NCBI GenBank assembly: GCA_028583605.1
Contig: CM053325.1
Location: 58,920,813-58,984,812 of the forward strand
Source: Dastarcus helophoroides
Taxonomy: Eukaryota > Arthropoda > Insecta > Coleoptera > Bothrideridae
DNA length: 64,000 bases
Direction: 5' to 3'
In this document: in pieces, positions 34,445 through 45,500 of the stretch
How positions within the stretch are numbered: the first letter of the stretch is position 1
Layout of the letters: each line of letters opens with the position of its first letter
Made by a program: the position numbers and the translations under genes
Notes under the pieces: model-generated
What the model saw: the letters and a program-made list of their open reading frames with translations, nothing else
Database searches by the model: none
Told to the model about the DNA's origin: nothing

Positions 34445-34660
34445 TTGCAAATGGGGACTACGCCTGGTGGGAAGACTTCAAGATCAATGATGAGTGCAGG
34501 AGTGCGGGAGTTACCAATGTTAATTGTGACATTGAAAGCAGAGCACCCGACTCAAAAGTTGTAAAGTAATTACCCAGAATATGAAAGTTTTTTCTATGTG
34601 TTCCTTATTAATTGAGTCATTTTTTGTTGGTTTATAACAAACATTCCTCAGGTGGGAGGA

Positions 34661-34835
34661 TGTTAGGAACACGGCGTTTCTAATGATGTAGTAGTCAAAT
34701 GAAAAACAAAAAAGTGTGTAGTCAAGGAGACAAAAAATAATGAAAAAAAAATATAAAGATTCACTCTGCTTCTAACGAATTATTTCGAACCGTCGTGAGC
34801 TAGATAATGGTTAATTATTCCCTGGAGACACAACA
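34661..34835 (+). repeat. BEL right LTR
   Basis: TGTTAGGAACACGG ... GGAGACACAACA, preceded by the purine tract GGTGGGAGGA and followed by CTTCA. Confidence 0.88.
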
Positions 34836-34840
34836 CTTCA

Positions 34841-35689
34841 CGATTCTGGGGGGACGAAACGTTTTAAGAGCTCCCTCTATGAAATAAAGGTAATTTTACA
34901 TACATGCATTCTTAACTTTTTATTTTTTATTAAAGTACGAGCAAGTTTGTTCTGGAAATATCTCAAATATATAAATTATGACTTAAACACTTTTACAGAA
35001 TTGTACATCTACTTAGTAAATCTAGCACTGCTTGATAACGCTAAGACAAAAAGGTGTATGTAGGACCATAAAATTTTACACAGGTATTTTCCACAATACT
35101 TAGGTGAGCACTAAAAGATTTTTTAAATTTCAACCTCCAAGTCGGTAAAAATAGGCATTAAAAAGTTAAAATGTATGCAATAAATAATACACTCGATTGT
35201 ATTTAAAGTTGCCTATTCACTTAAAGTGCTAACGTTGTTGATGAATGATGATCATGAATGAAATGTGTCTCCACACGAATTTATCCAAATTTTTGCAGGT
35301 AATCGGAATTCTTTTTTTCAATATAAATTTCTTAACATTTAACGAAATGTTGGCTTCAATTTGGCACTTCCGATATCTAACTTGAAATGCTGATAAACAT
35401 TTTTACGATATTTTAAAGTTTCTTCTCAAAATTTCTACATCATTTCAATATTTTGCCTTTCAATTCAACTTTCAAGAAAGTTTTGCGAAAGTTTTTAAAT
35501 TAAAGCCAAAATTTTGCTTTGTGCTCTTTTTTTTTCAAAATTCTTTTTAAGATTTAAAAAAAAAATTATTTTCTCCTTTCTTGTAACTTTTCAGTTTAAA
35601 CTTGAAAATTGTCCTTTTTGAAATTCCCTTAAAATCTAAATTCGACAATCAAAATAAGTTTAGAATTCGTTTTATAGATTTGGCAGAAT
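34841..35689. other. AT-rich intergenic DNA
   Basis: No gene recognised. Near the BEL border is a GGGGGGACGAAACGTTTT patch resembling the repeat cores seen elsewhere; the rest is low-complexity AT-rich sequence. Confidence 0.4.
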
Positions 35690-35998
35690 TTACTGGTCCT
35701 TGGTTATTTTCAAAAATTGATACACAAATGTATCTATATAGTATCTCCTTGAAAATAACAGCTTGGATATCGGAACGCGTTAGAGCAACTGTTATGTTTT
35801 TTAATCTCTTTTGGTTTCAGTCGACAAAATTTGTATATCAATTTTTGAAGATAACCAAGCACTAGTCCATTTTACCAAAATTGTGAAACTGTTGGTGTCA
35901 TTCTCCTTAGCTGGAGTGCTTCTTAAATTTCGAACAATGTAAGATACTTATAAGCAGAGGCGGCTTGGTTTCAGGGGACAAGATTTGTGTATCAGTTT
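35690..35998 (+). mobile_element. Inverted-repeat retroposon copy, subfamily B
   Basis: TGGTCCTTGGTTATTTTC, then ATCGGAACGCGTTAGAGC, TTTGGTTTCAGTCGAC and AATTGTGAAACTGTTGGTGT. It is an inverted counterpart of the copy at 7964-8278, including the distinctive TGTGAAACTGTTGGTGTC extension. A stray GGTTTCAGGGGACAAGATTTG follows at about 35,967. Confidence 0.6.
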
Positions 35999-36815
35999 TT
36001 GTTTTGTAGATTTCGTCCAAGACTTTAAAAGTTAAAAATTTAGAAAGTCTGATTCTTCAAGAAAAAAATCGGGAATAGGCAAAATTTTCAAAAAATCAAA
36101 GTTACAATAATTCAAAGTTTCGAGAAAAAAGTCCATATTTTCGAAAAACTTTAAAAAGAATTCGAAGCTTTCACAAAAAGTCGAGGTTTTGAAAAATATT
36201 TGAATTCTGCAAATACTTATAATTATTAAAAAAAAATCGAAGTTGAATGTTAAAATGTCGACATTTAAAGAAAAGGAGTGAAAATTTTAAAAGAAAGTTG
36301 GACAATTTGATAAGTCGAAATTTAAAAAAAGTCCAATTTTTTAAAAACTGAAAACTTTGAGAAATAAGTCGAATTTTTCAATCCGTCAAATTAAATTCCA
36401 TATTACTACATGGAAGTCGAAATTTTGAGAAAAAATTCGAAACTTTGAAAAAAATGATTATATTTTCAAAAAAAATATTTGAGACATAGTCAAATGTTTG
36501 AAGAAAGGTGGACAGGTTAAAAAAAAGTGGATATTTACGAAAATGGTAGAGGTTTTTAAAAAAAGCAATATTTAAACATAACCAGATTTATAAATAAATA
36601 AACATTTTTAAAAAAAATTTTGAAAAAGCCAAAATTTTATATGGAATGTTCAAAAAACTCGAAAATAAATAAAATCATAAAAAGAAGCGAAATTATGATA
36701 GGGTTCAAATTTAGAGAGTAAATTAAGATTTTGAAAAAATGATAATTGGAAAAAAATAGAAAATCGGAAATTCGAAATTTTCAAAAGTCGAAGGATTTCT
36801 CAAAAAAAAATGGGC
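35999..36815. repeat. A-rich low-complexity DNA
   Basis: Degenerate AAAAAAGTCGAAATTTTGA-type sequence; no other structure found. Confidence 0.6.
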
Positions 36816-36824
36816 ATTTGTCAT

Positions 36825-37276
36825 TTTTTTTTTTTTTTGACGGAACAGACTGGTCTTTGGTTATCTTCAAAAATTGAAATACAGAACTTGTCCCCTGAAA
36901 CCAAGAAAGATTAAAAAACACAACAAAAGTTGCTTTAACGCGTTTCGGCAGCCAAGCTGTCATCTTCAGTGAGAAACTAACATCTAATCTTAAAATTAAC
37001 CCTTATATGCTAAGAATATTCACTTTGTGCATGATCGGCCGCACCCGAACGCGCATGCGCATCCAATCATACACGTCGTTGTGTCACAATTCCTTATCTA
37101 TCAACCTTAACTATTTTTAACAGAGATGAATGGCCTAAAGGCCTAGCGCAACCATTCATAAGGTTGTTTCCTGTCTTAAGATGACAGCTTGGCTGTCGAA
37201 ACGCAACCGACGAAGAGCAACCTTTTCGTGTTTTTTAACCTTTTTTGGTTTCAGGGGGCAAGTTCTGTATTTCAAT
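36825..37276 (-). mobile_element. Complete inverted-repeat retroposon with core (452 bp)
   Basis: Flanked by the 9-base duplication ATTTGTCAT (36816-36824 and 37277-37285). Poly-T at the left (poly-A of the minus strand) is followed by GGAACAGACTGGTC and a ~125-base arm, a ~190-base unique core (GCGCATGCGCATCC, TTTTTAACAGAGATGAATGG), and an inverted arm with GATGACAGCTTGGCTGTCGA, then GGTTTCAGGGGGCAAG. This is one of the best-preserved copies and defines the family ends. Confidence 0.8.
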
Positions 37277-37357
37277 ATTTGTCATAAAGCCGAAATTTTA
37301 AGAAGCGGAAAATTAAAAAAAAAGTTGAGTTAAAAAAAAACAAATATTTCAAGTCTA

Positions 37358-38515
37358 ATTCTAATGTACAGACCAATGTGTTTGAACATTTATTGGATTC
37401 GAACTTTGGAAACCAAAGATAGGTTTCGATCTTATTAGATCGACTAGTTTGGTATATCCAACTCGAATTAGGGATGCAAACCATAGTTCGATGATTTAAA
37501 AACATCGATGTATCGTTTGTAAACATCGATGTTTTAACATCAATGGTAAAGTATAAAAAATATGGATACATCATTCAGTTTATAAATGATGTTTGAAAAA
37601 TCGATGTATCGCTTCTCGATAGAAGAATCTGTTTGCATCGAATTGAGGTGGCAAACGACCACACAATTTTGTAACTAGCCACCCGATGGCAGCAGTGTAT
37701 ATTTAACAAATTGATAATAAAATTGTATGCCGCAGGTATACAATACAATTATTTGAAAATTTGAAAATATTTGAAAATTTGAGTTAAAATATTTCCCAAA
37801 ATTTGGAACGTATTCTAGAATTTTATAAACTCGAAAACTGATAATTTGTTATATACATTTAATGTGTTTTATGTAAATTTCGATTTTTTATAATTCCTTA
37901 TATTTTTCTACAAATATGTCGAAATTTTCAGAGAAAAAAATTAACATTTTTAAAAAAAGTCCGATTTTTGAATCAAAAAAAAAGTTTCAAAAACACACTT
38001 CTCAAAATTTCGAACCTAATTTCCAAATTTGGAATATTTGAAAAGTTGTCAATTTTTGAGTAAAAATTTTAATACCTACTACTAGAAATTGGAAATTTTT
38101 ATCAAAAGTGCATGCTTAAATTTGAAAATGACACATCCTACTTTACATTCAAAACTTTTTGGAAGTATTGAATCTGTCCTAAAATTTTGTATTAAACCAA
38201 ATTTTATTTTTACATGATTTGTTTTTTGTTCAAAATTTGCGTTTTTTTTCCCAAATTCGGAGTCAAACCTTGAATTTTTATCGAAAATTGAAACTTTTTT
38301 AATAAATATTTGCGATTAGAGTGGAATTTTTTAAAATTTTGAGTTTGAATTTTAAATGTTGAAGTTTCCCTTTAATGTAACGAATGCTAACAAATGTTTT
38401 GATATTCGAGTTGGATATGCCAAACTGACGAGATCCAACAAGATCGAAACCGGTATTTGGTTTCCAAACTTCGAATCTAATAAATGTTCAAACCTATTGG
38501 CCTGTGCATTAGAAT
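37358..38515. mobile_element. Long-terminal-inverted-repeat element (1.16 kb)
   Basis: Left arm 37358-37469 (ATTCTAATGTACAGACC ... TATATCCAACTCGAA) and right arm 38403-38515 are inverted copies of about 112 bases with scattered differences. The interior is AT-rich and holds a smaller repeat-rich insert (37470-37638). No clear target duplication was found, so the class is open. Confidence 0.6.
37470..37638. mobile_element. Small hAT-like element with CATCGATGTATCG subterminal repeats
   Basis: GGGATGCAAAC at the left and GTTTGCAT at the right, with CGAATT on both sides. It contains repeated CATCGATGTATCG-type motifs in both orientations. The 6-base duplication and uneven termini leave the class uncertain. 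Confidence 0.4.
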
Positions 38516-38664
38516 CCTTGTCTTCTGGGAACTTTTCCTAGAGAGCAACCTCTTCGCTAGGTGGCAGTGTTTTAACTGTTGTTAGTTCAGCTACCTATGA
38601 TTCACTATTCACGCCAGGAGGGCTTCATGAATTTGCAGTCTAAGTTGTATTCTACTTGTTTATG

Positions 38665-39072
38665 TAGTAGAGTTAAAAATATGCGATCAGCGATCAGGAC
38701 CGTCACGTTACAAGCCAGACTCATAACCATCGGAGCCACCACTACTCTCAATTATACTTATTCATTTCACATAACGTACTCTTGAAATCTGCTGCCTGCT
38801 ACAGCTCGGCTGTTCCTGACAATACAGTCATCTTCGGCTGTCGGTCATAAACCGACACCTCGGTAAATATAATACATAAACATAATTGCTATGCTGTCAG
38901 GTGGATCTCTAATCCCACTTCTGAAACTGTAGCAGAGTTAAAAATATGTGATCAGCGACTGGGAGTCGAACTCAGGACCGTCACGTTACAGGCCTGACTC
39001 CCATCGCCATCACTACTCACAACTCTATTCGTTTATTTCACATAACGTACTCTCGAAATCTGCTGTCTGTTA
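38665..39072 (-). mobile_element. tRNA-derived SINE, two partial direct copies
   Basis: On the minus strand the sequence has a Pol III A box-like TGGCGATGGGAG (38998-39009) and B box-like GAGTTCGACTCCC (38961-38973) inside a tRNA-like stretch. A diverged, deleted copy lies about 265 bases away (38,665-38,805), sharing GGACCGTCACGTTACA and CACATAACGTACTC. Confidence 0.6.
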
Positions 39073-39330
39073 TACTTAATTTAATGATTATTTTGATATG
39101 TCAATATCAAGGACTTTAAATTGACATTCAAATACGTAATTGTTGCTATCAATTTATGCTTTTAAAGTCATACGTCATAATAGTTTAAACTTGATAACTC
39201 GATACAAAATTCTTGAAAGTTGAGTATGGATTTGGACATTTGACCTATGATTATCTGAAGTGAAATATATGTGCGAATTACAAGCTTGTCATCGCATTTG
39301 CATAATAAAACAACTTGAGAATCTTTTGAA

Positions 39331-39335
39331 TATAA
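39331..39335 (+). promoter_or_regulatory. Possible TATA box of copy B
   Basis: TATAA 69 bases upstream of the first ATG. No clear initiator or NF-kappaB site was recognised nearby. Weak assignment. Confidence 0.25.
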
Positions 39336-39403
39336 CCTAATCTGGAAGTTATGAACAAACTGGTTCGGCGCAAATACTTTCAATAAACACACGAATGTGT
39401 TAA

Positions 39404-39542
39404 ATGTTAAGAATGATTTCCAGCATTTTGTGCATCATATTTATGCAATTTGCTGGTAACGCCCTAACCGAAGAAAGGTTTCATGTGCCAAACATTGAAT
39501 TCGAAGCTTTCAAACCCAAAGGATTGCTCGTAAAAGTTTTCG
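39404..39542 (+). CDS. Copy B exon 1: signal peptide and first CBM39 strand
   Basis: 46 codons plus one base, donor G|GTAAGC. Signal peptide followed by HVPNIEFEAFKPKGLLVKVF, matching the conserved start of the glucan-binding domain (V-P-x-P-x-I-E-x-x-x-P-K-G). Start at 39404, or 39413. Confidence 0.88.
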
Positions 39543-42500
39543 GTAAGCAACAATGTCTTTGTTCTATTTCTTAAAAAAAAAGTCAAATAATTCGTTGTAA
39601 TTATATGCTATCTTCTGTTCCAACTCGTATTGTTTTACTGAGTACTGTGACCTTATTTTTTTAAAGATTTTACTAAATCGAAACATTCTGATGATGCCAG
39701 GCTAGCAAGAAAAAATTCACAGATTTCGCAATCCTTGCAACCAACGGAGACATTGGAAATGATAACACCAAATAGAAACATAATTAACACTTTATTTTAT
39801 TTTATTTATATTTATTTTTATTTAAGATACAAGGTTATACAGGGTATTTACAAATTTCAAAGACAACGTTGGCAGTTGATTCGGAATGATAAATAAATAC
39901 GAATTACGAAAACAAATTAATAAAAAATGTTTACTTTTCGAATTGCAGACTTTCAAAGTTGTTATAAAAAATAATTTAATTAATAATTTCATTACCTCTT
40001 TACCGATCGTGTTGAAATATGAAACCTTTATTTATTTAGATTATTAAGGCTAGAATCTTAGTGACGAAGACCCTTGTTTTATCCGACATCCCTTGTAATT
40101 CACCACGACAATTATCTATGTATCTTCGAAGTAGTAAATAGTAATAATTACATAAAATATGTATTGATTTACAACAATACGTATTACGTTAATTCTGTAA
40201 TAAACCTTGTGATATTTATTATTATTATTTTGTTGTTGCTTAATTCGTGAAGTTTAATATTGTATAATCTTAAGTATAGATTTTATCTCATCATTTTTAT
40301 ATGTAATTATTCAGATTACAAGATGCTCTTTTTCAAAAAGTTTCGGACTATAAGGGAGAAGTACTCTATAGTTCGCCAAAATTGATTTTCCGATACCACC
40401 TTCCAAACATTTTTACACGGGTCTACTGCATTCCGAATATTGGGCTAGAAATCTGAACTGCCGATGCCGATCACTATTCGGGTATTTAAATTGATTCTTG
40501 TTAAATATTCGAAGGACCAGTACACTATGAGGCGCCGTTCACAACATAATTATTTTTCATGAATATTTAATAAATCAAACAATATATGTAAAATTTTAAA
40601 TTATATATTGTTTCGTTCTTGAAATATACTTCATTTCTGTAAAAATGAATATTTATATTCTCCTGATAGAAATTTTACATAAATCTATTTAAATATTTTA
40701 TATGAAAGTTTTATGTGGTTTTAAAAATATTTATATAAACTGTGATACATGAAACGACCGTTGAGAGGCGATAGTAGCCGCACGAATCGGGCATGGAGTA
40801 TGGTATTATTTATATATCAATTTTATTTTTCGTTGTCGCCACCTGAATCTTGATTATATTTACATATTTATCAATAGCACTAAAATCTGACATAAAAAGT
40901 GACAGCATGCTGCTAATAATAATAATAATAATAATAACAAAATAATAATAAATAAATAAATAAATAATAAAATAAAAAAAGTTTCAAACCTTAATTTAAG
41001 TTCCAGCGCTTCTAGCGCCCGCTACGGTGGTTTGATATATCACACTTTATATAAATATTTTTGAAATCACATAAAATCTTTATAAGAGATATTTACGAAT
41101 ATTTATATAAAATTTTTAACAGAAGATTTAAATATCCATATTCATTGAAATTAAATATACTGCAAGAAAGAAATAATATATAATTTCAAATTTAATATAA
41201 ATTGTTTGATTTATTAAATATTCATAAAAAATAATTATGTCCTGAACGGCACCTCATACTACACAGTGGTTAAAAAATATGTTTCCTGTTTATGGTCTAT
41301 TGACTACTTTATATTGAAGTCAGTTAGCTACCGCTTACAAACAAGATATATGATCTACTTATCACAGGGCCAAGATTTAGAAGTAAGAGGTCGACGAATT
41401 GATTCAAACAAAATTTTAAAGAATATACAGGCTCTTTTAGTTAACATTTCCACAGCCGATATCTCTGAAAATAAAAAGGACCTATATATTGTATTATAAG
41501 TTTAGCATTGTAATGATCAGATGAATTAACCCTAAGGGTGCGTTTAGATTAGAGATTTATTTCATAATAGAAACCTCAGGTATCTGAGACTAAATTTCCT
41601 TGCCCGTTTACACTAGGACACAAATGTAGCTGAATAAAATTACTAACACTTTTAGCTGAGATCAAATCTGTCGATAAGTCGTTCATATAAAAATTGCGAC
41701 TGATTATTTTACTTTCTAATGGGAATTGTTCTTCAGCTTCTTTTGCTATTTTAAGAAACGGGCTGCAAAAAAGGGTGCACAAGTGGTGCCGTAAGTTACC
41801 ATTATTAACAGAAAGTTTTAATAAGTCCTTCTTTGCTGATGCCATAAAACTCGTTGAAAATCGGTGTCATATGGATACCCTTTTTATCATTCTGTACATT
41901 TTAGTGATCTTACTTGACAGTACAGTAGGATAAATTAGAAACGGAACGGAAATCTTCTAGTATTATTGCTTGGGCGATTAAAATGACGTTAAGGCTCACT
42001 GCAGATGTGTCTTACACCACCTGAATTTTATGCTCCTTCACAGTTTGTTTGAACCCCCTGGTTGGATAAGTAGTACAATTCAGAAATTTGTCATTTCGAC
42101 AAGTGGTCCACACGTGTCATCCCTATTTTTTACAAGTTTAAGAATCATTTTATTGACACTGAATGTGCCTCGCCCATTTTTCTTTCGTTTTTGAAAGCCA
42201 ACGTTACAATGAAGAGACCACAGGGTGCTCGTAAGTAGTAATTGTCGTAAAAGTGTTATTTCGGGTCTTTTCTTCTTGGGATAAAAGTATTTTGTTTTCA
42301 GTTTCCTCTTGATCCTAAAATTTATTGCCCCGGTCATGTAATTGTTCTTCCTGACAAGAATTTATGGTCTTTGAATTGCATGTCATATTTTTGTTTCTTT
42401 GAATGGACTTTTAAATGACCAGGTGCATTCAAACCAATTTGTTTTCTTGAAAATGAAGTTAATTTTTTCAAATTTCAGTGGAATTTCTAATTACTCCCAA

Positions 42501-45500
42501 AATAAATTTGTTTCAGTTAATAAATCTATTTAGGTTATTTCGCATTGAAATCAGGATCATCGAAAAAAACATTAGAGGGCAGTTGAATGGCAAATTTATC
42601 AATCTTAAAAATTGAGGTTAGTTCTGTGATTTTGTTTATCTTATTCCAGATCACACGTAAATTCGTTTAGATGTGATTTGATCCATATGGTACATTACTT
42701 CAAACTCTTTTAAAGAAAATTACAATTTTTTAACTAATGCTGAAGTAATGATGTTCGCTTGACACTCTGGATTTAACAATGCTGGACATTGTTTAAAGTT
42801 ACTGCACCTATTTCTAATTAAAACTAGAGCTGTACTGGTTGTACTGATTGCCATTTTCGCTTTGCATGATCGTTTAATTTTTCGGCTATTATGGGAATAA
42901 ATAAAATTAATTCCCTTTTTTTGCCGAAAGCTCTAAAACCTTTAATACAGTTAATTAGTTGTCTTAGACCGGGTTGTGTGGTTTTTGTGAATTAAAAAAT
43001 GTTTAGGACGGTTGGACCTGTTCTTTTATTTTAAAGCGGTCTTGCATTTTTTAAATTGAAATATACTCGTATAACCAAATAGACTACGAAATAATTTAAA
43101 TCAAAATAATATTAAGGCATCTATGCTCATGGCTCTTGAAAGAAATATTTTAGTACAAAGCGAAAACAATGAAATATTAAAATATATTTAATCTACAAGC
43201 AAAAATTTGTCAACTTTATTGAAAAAGTAATTTACATTTATGTGAGCCCTAAAAATTATAACTGCAGATATTTTACCACATTCGTTTACTGAGTACTTCA
43301 AGACAGTACGTGAATTGGATTTAGGGTAAGAGTTTACAGCATAATAATGGAATTATAACCCCTCACTTAAGGGCCGCTGACTTGGGTAGCCCGTGTAAAC
43401 TTCAGAACCTTTAAGTTTGCGCATCTTTACATGCTCACAATACCGCCTACTGTGTTCAGTTTTTGTTAGCGGTGTTTTCGTACTTAACTCACTAGATTCT
43501 CTATTTTCAATCTCTCGTAAACGTTTTTTACGCTCTCAATATGTCTTACACTTTTCGCTATTTTTCATACTCTTAATATCCATAGCTGATAGCCTTATCC
43601 AATGAAACGTCCCTGGATTAAACGAATATGGTGCACTGCGGTGAACTGTAAACTTAACATTCTCTCATGCCGGCCTCTCGACGCCGAGAGCGCTCGACTG
43701 GCGATCCGAGTATGTCCGACCGACCGACACCTTGTTCTTCAAGCTTGAACGAAAACCCGAAACTTCACCCCATATCTCAACATAAACATTTCCAATGTTA
43801 AAAGCTTTGGTGGAAGAGACTGGTCCTTGGTTATCTTCAAAAACTGAAATACAAATCTTGTCCCCTGAAACCAAGAAAGATTAAAAAACACAACAAAGGT
43901 TACTCTAACGCGTTTTGATAGCCAAGCTATCATCTTCAGAGTCGAAACGCGTTAAAGCAACCTTTATTGGGTTTTTTAATCTTTCTTGGTTTCAGGGGAC
44001 AAGTTTTGTATTTCAATTTTTGAAGATAACTAAGGACCAGTCCGTTCCACAAAAAAAATATCACTATTTTTCAAAATTCTTCTTTTTAATATCGACATTA
44101 TTGAAAATTGAAACTATTTTGAAAATTCCTTCTTTCTAAAATTTCGTTCTTTTCACAAAACTTGCAGTTTTCCTAGAATTATCTTCATTTTTTTGAAAAT
44201 TTCGCTTATTTCAAAATTTGGACATTTTCCTCAACATTTCGGTTTTAAAAAATTTTTTTTTGTCCAAATTTTTATTTCAAACCAAAAATTCAGCATTTCT
44301 GGAAGAAGTCCTTATTTTAATAAAAAGCCTAATTTTGATAATAAAAGTATTAAAAAGATATTAAAAGTATAAAAAAATACTAAAAAAAGGAAAAATTCTA
44401 AAGTTCGAAAATTTTAGAAGTCGAAATTTTGCAAAAAATCAATTTTTTTAAAAGTGGGAACTTCCGAAGATAGTCGAATTTTTTAATTTTTTTAAATTAA
44501 GGTCCAATTCACTAGATAAAGGTCAAAAGTTCAAGAAAAAGTTAAAATTAAAAAAAAAAAAAAATAAGAGGAGTGAAAAGTTTGAACAAAGATGCAAATT
44601 TTCGAAAAAAAAGTAGGGTAGAGTTTTAAAACAAAAAGTAGAAATTTTAAAAAAAGTTTGACAATTTCCAGACAAAAATCAATTTTTTTTTAGAAGTGGG
44701 AATTCTTAAAAAAGTCGAACTTTTCAATTTTTCGAATAAAAGTCCAGTTTAGTGTACATGACGCTTGAAACCTAAAGAACTTTAAAACTTAGGGAAAAAG
44801 TCGAAATTTTTGCAAAAAAGGTCAAAAATTTGAAAAAAAAGTCGAAGTGTTCAAAAAAACACAAAATTTCGAATAATGTTTAAAAATGTTAATAAAGATA
44901 CAAACTTTTAAACAAAAAAGGTGGGTATCTTGAAAAGATAAAGGTTAAAAGAAAGCGATAAAAATTCTGAAAAAAGTTTGAAAATTTTAAAAGTTGAAAT
45001 TGTGCAAAAAATTAGATTTTTAAAATAATAAAAATTTTCCAAACAAAGGCGAATTTTTTAGTTTTTTTAATAAAAGTCTATACTTAAAGATCGAAACTTC
45101 CAACAAAAAAAATAAAATTTTTGGAAAAAAGTTGAAATCTTCAATTAAAAGTCGAAATTTCTGAAAAAAAGTCGAAATTTTCAAGTAAAGACAACACTTC
45201 GAATAGTGATAAAAACTTTTAACGCAGATGCAAACTTAAAAAAAAGGACGGTATCTTGGAAAGGTAGAGGTTTAAAAAAAAACAATAAAAATTCTAAAAA
45301 AAGTTCGAAAATTTTTAAAATTGAAATTTTGCAAAAAAATCAGATTTCCAAATGAGTAAAAATTTTTTTAAAAAAGTTAAATTTTTTAGTTTTTTAAATA
45401 AAAGTCTATACTTACAAATCGAAACTTTGAGAAAAAAATAACATTTTTGGAAATAAGTCGAAATTTTCAAATTATTTCAATTTAAGAAAAAATGTTATTG

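Larger units (their letters stand above)
23785..34835 (+). mobile_element. BEL/Pao LTR retrotransposon, decayed, with two nested insertions
   Basis: Two 175-base LTRs (23785-23959 and 34661-34835) start TGTTAGG and end in CA. Flanking 5-mers are TTTCA and CTTCA. A TGGCGACC primer-binding-type site follows the left LTR at 23969, and a GGTGGGAGGA polypurine tract precedes the right LTR. Internal order is gag, zinc knuckle, aspartic protease, RT, RNase H, integrase, as in BEL/Pao. Removing the insertions at 27583-30318 and 30646-33254, with one target copy each, leaves 5,700 bases, a normal BEL length. The LTRs differ at roughly ten positions plus small indels. Many stops and frameshifts show it is dead. 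Confidence 0.92.

Noticed and set aside
38961..39009. Functional tRNA gene on the minus strand
   Set aside because: A and B boxes are present, but acceptor and anticodon stems do not form convincingly; a tRNA-derived SINE fits better.
42080..42337. 85-codon basic open frame on the minus strand
   Set aside because: No recognisable domain and no splice or element context; left unannotated.
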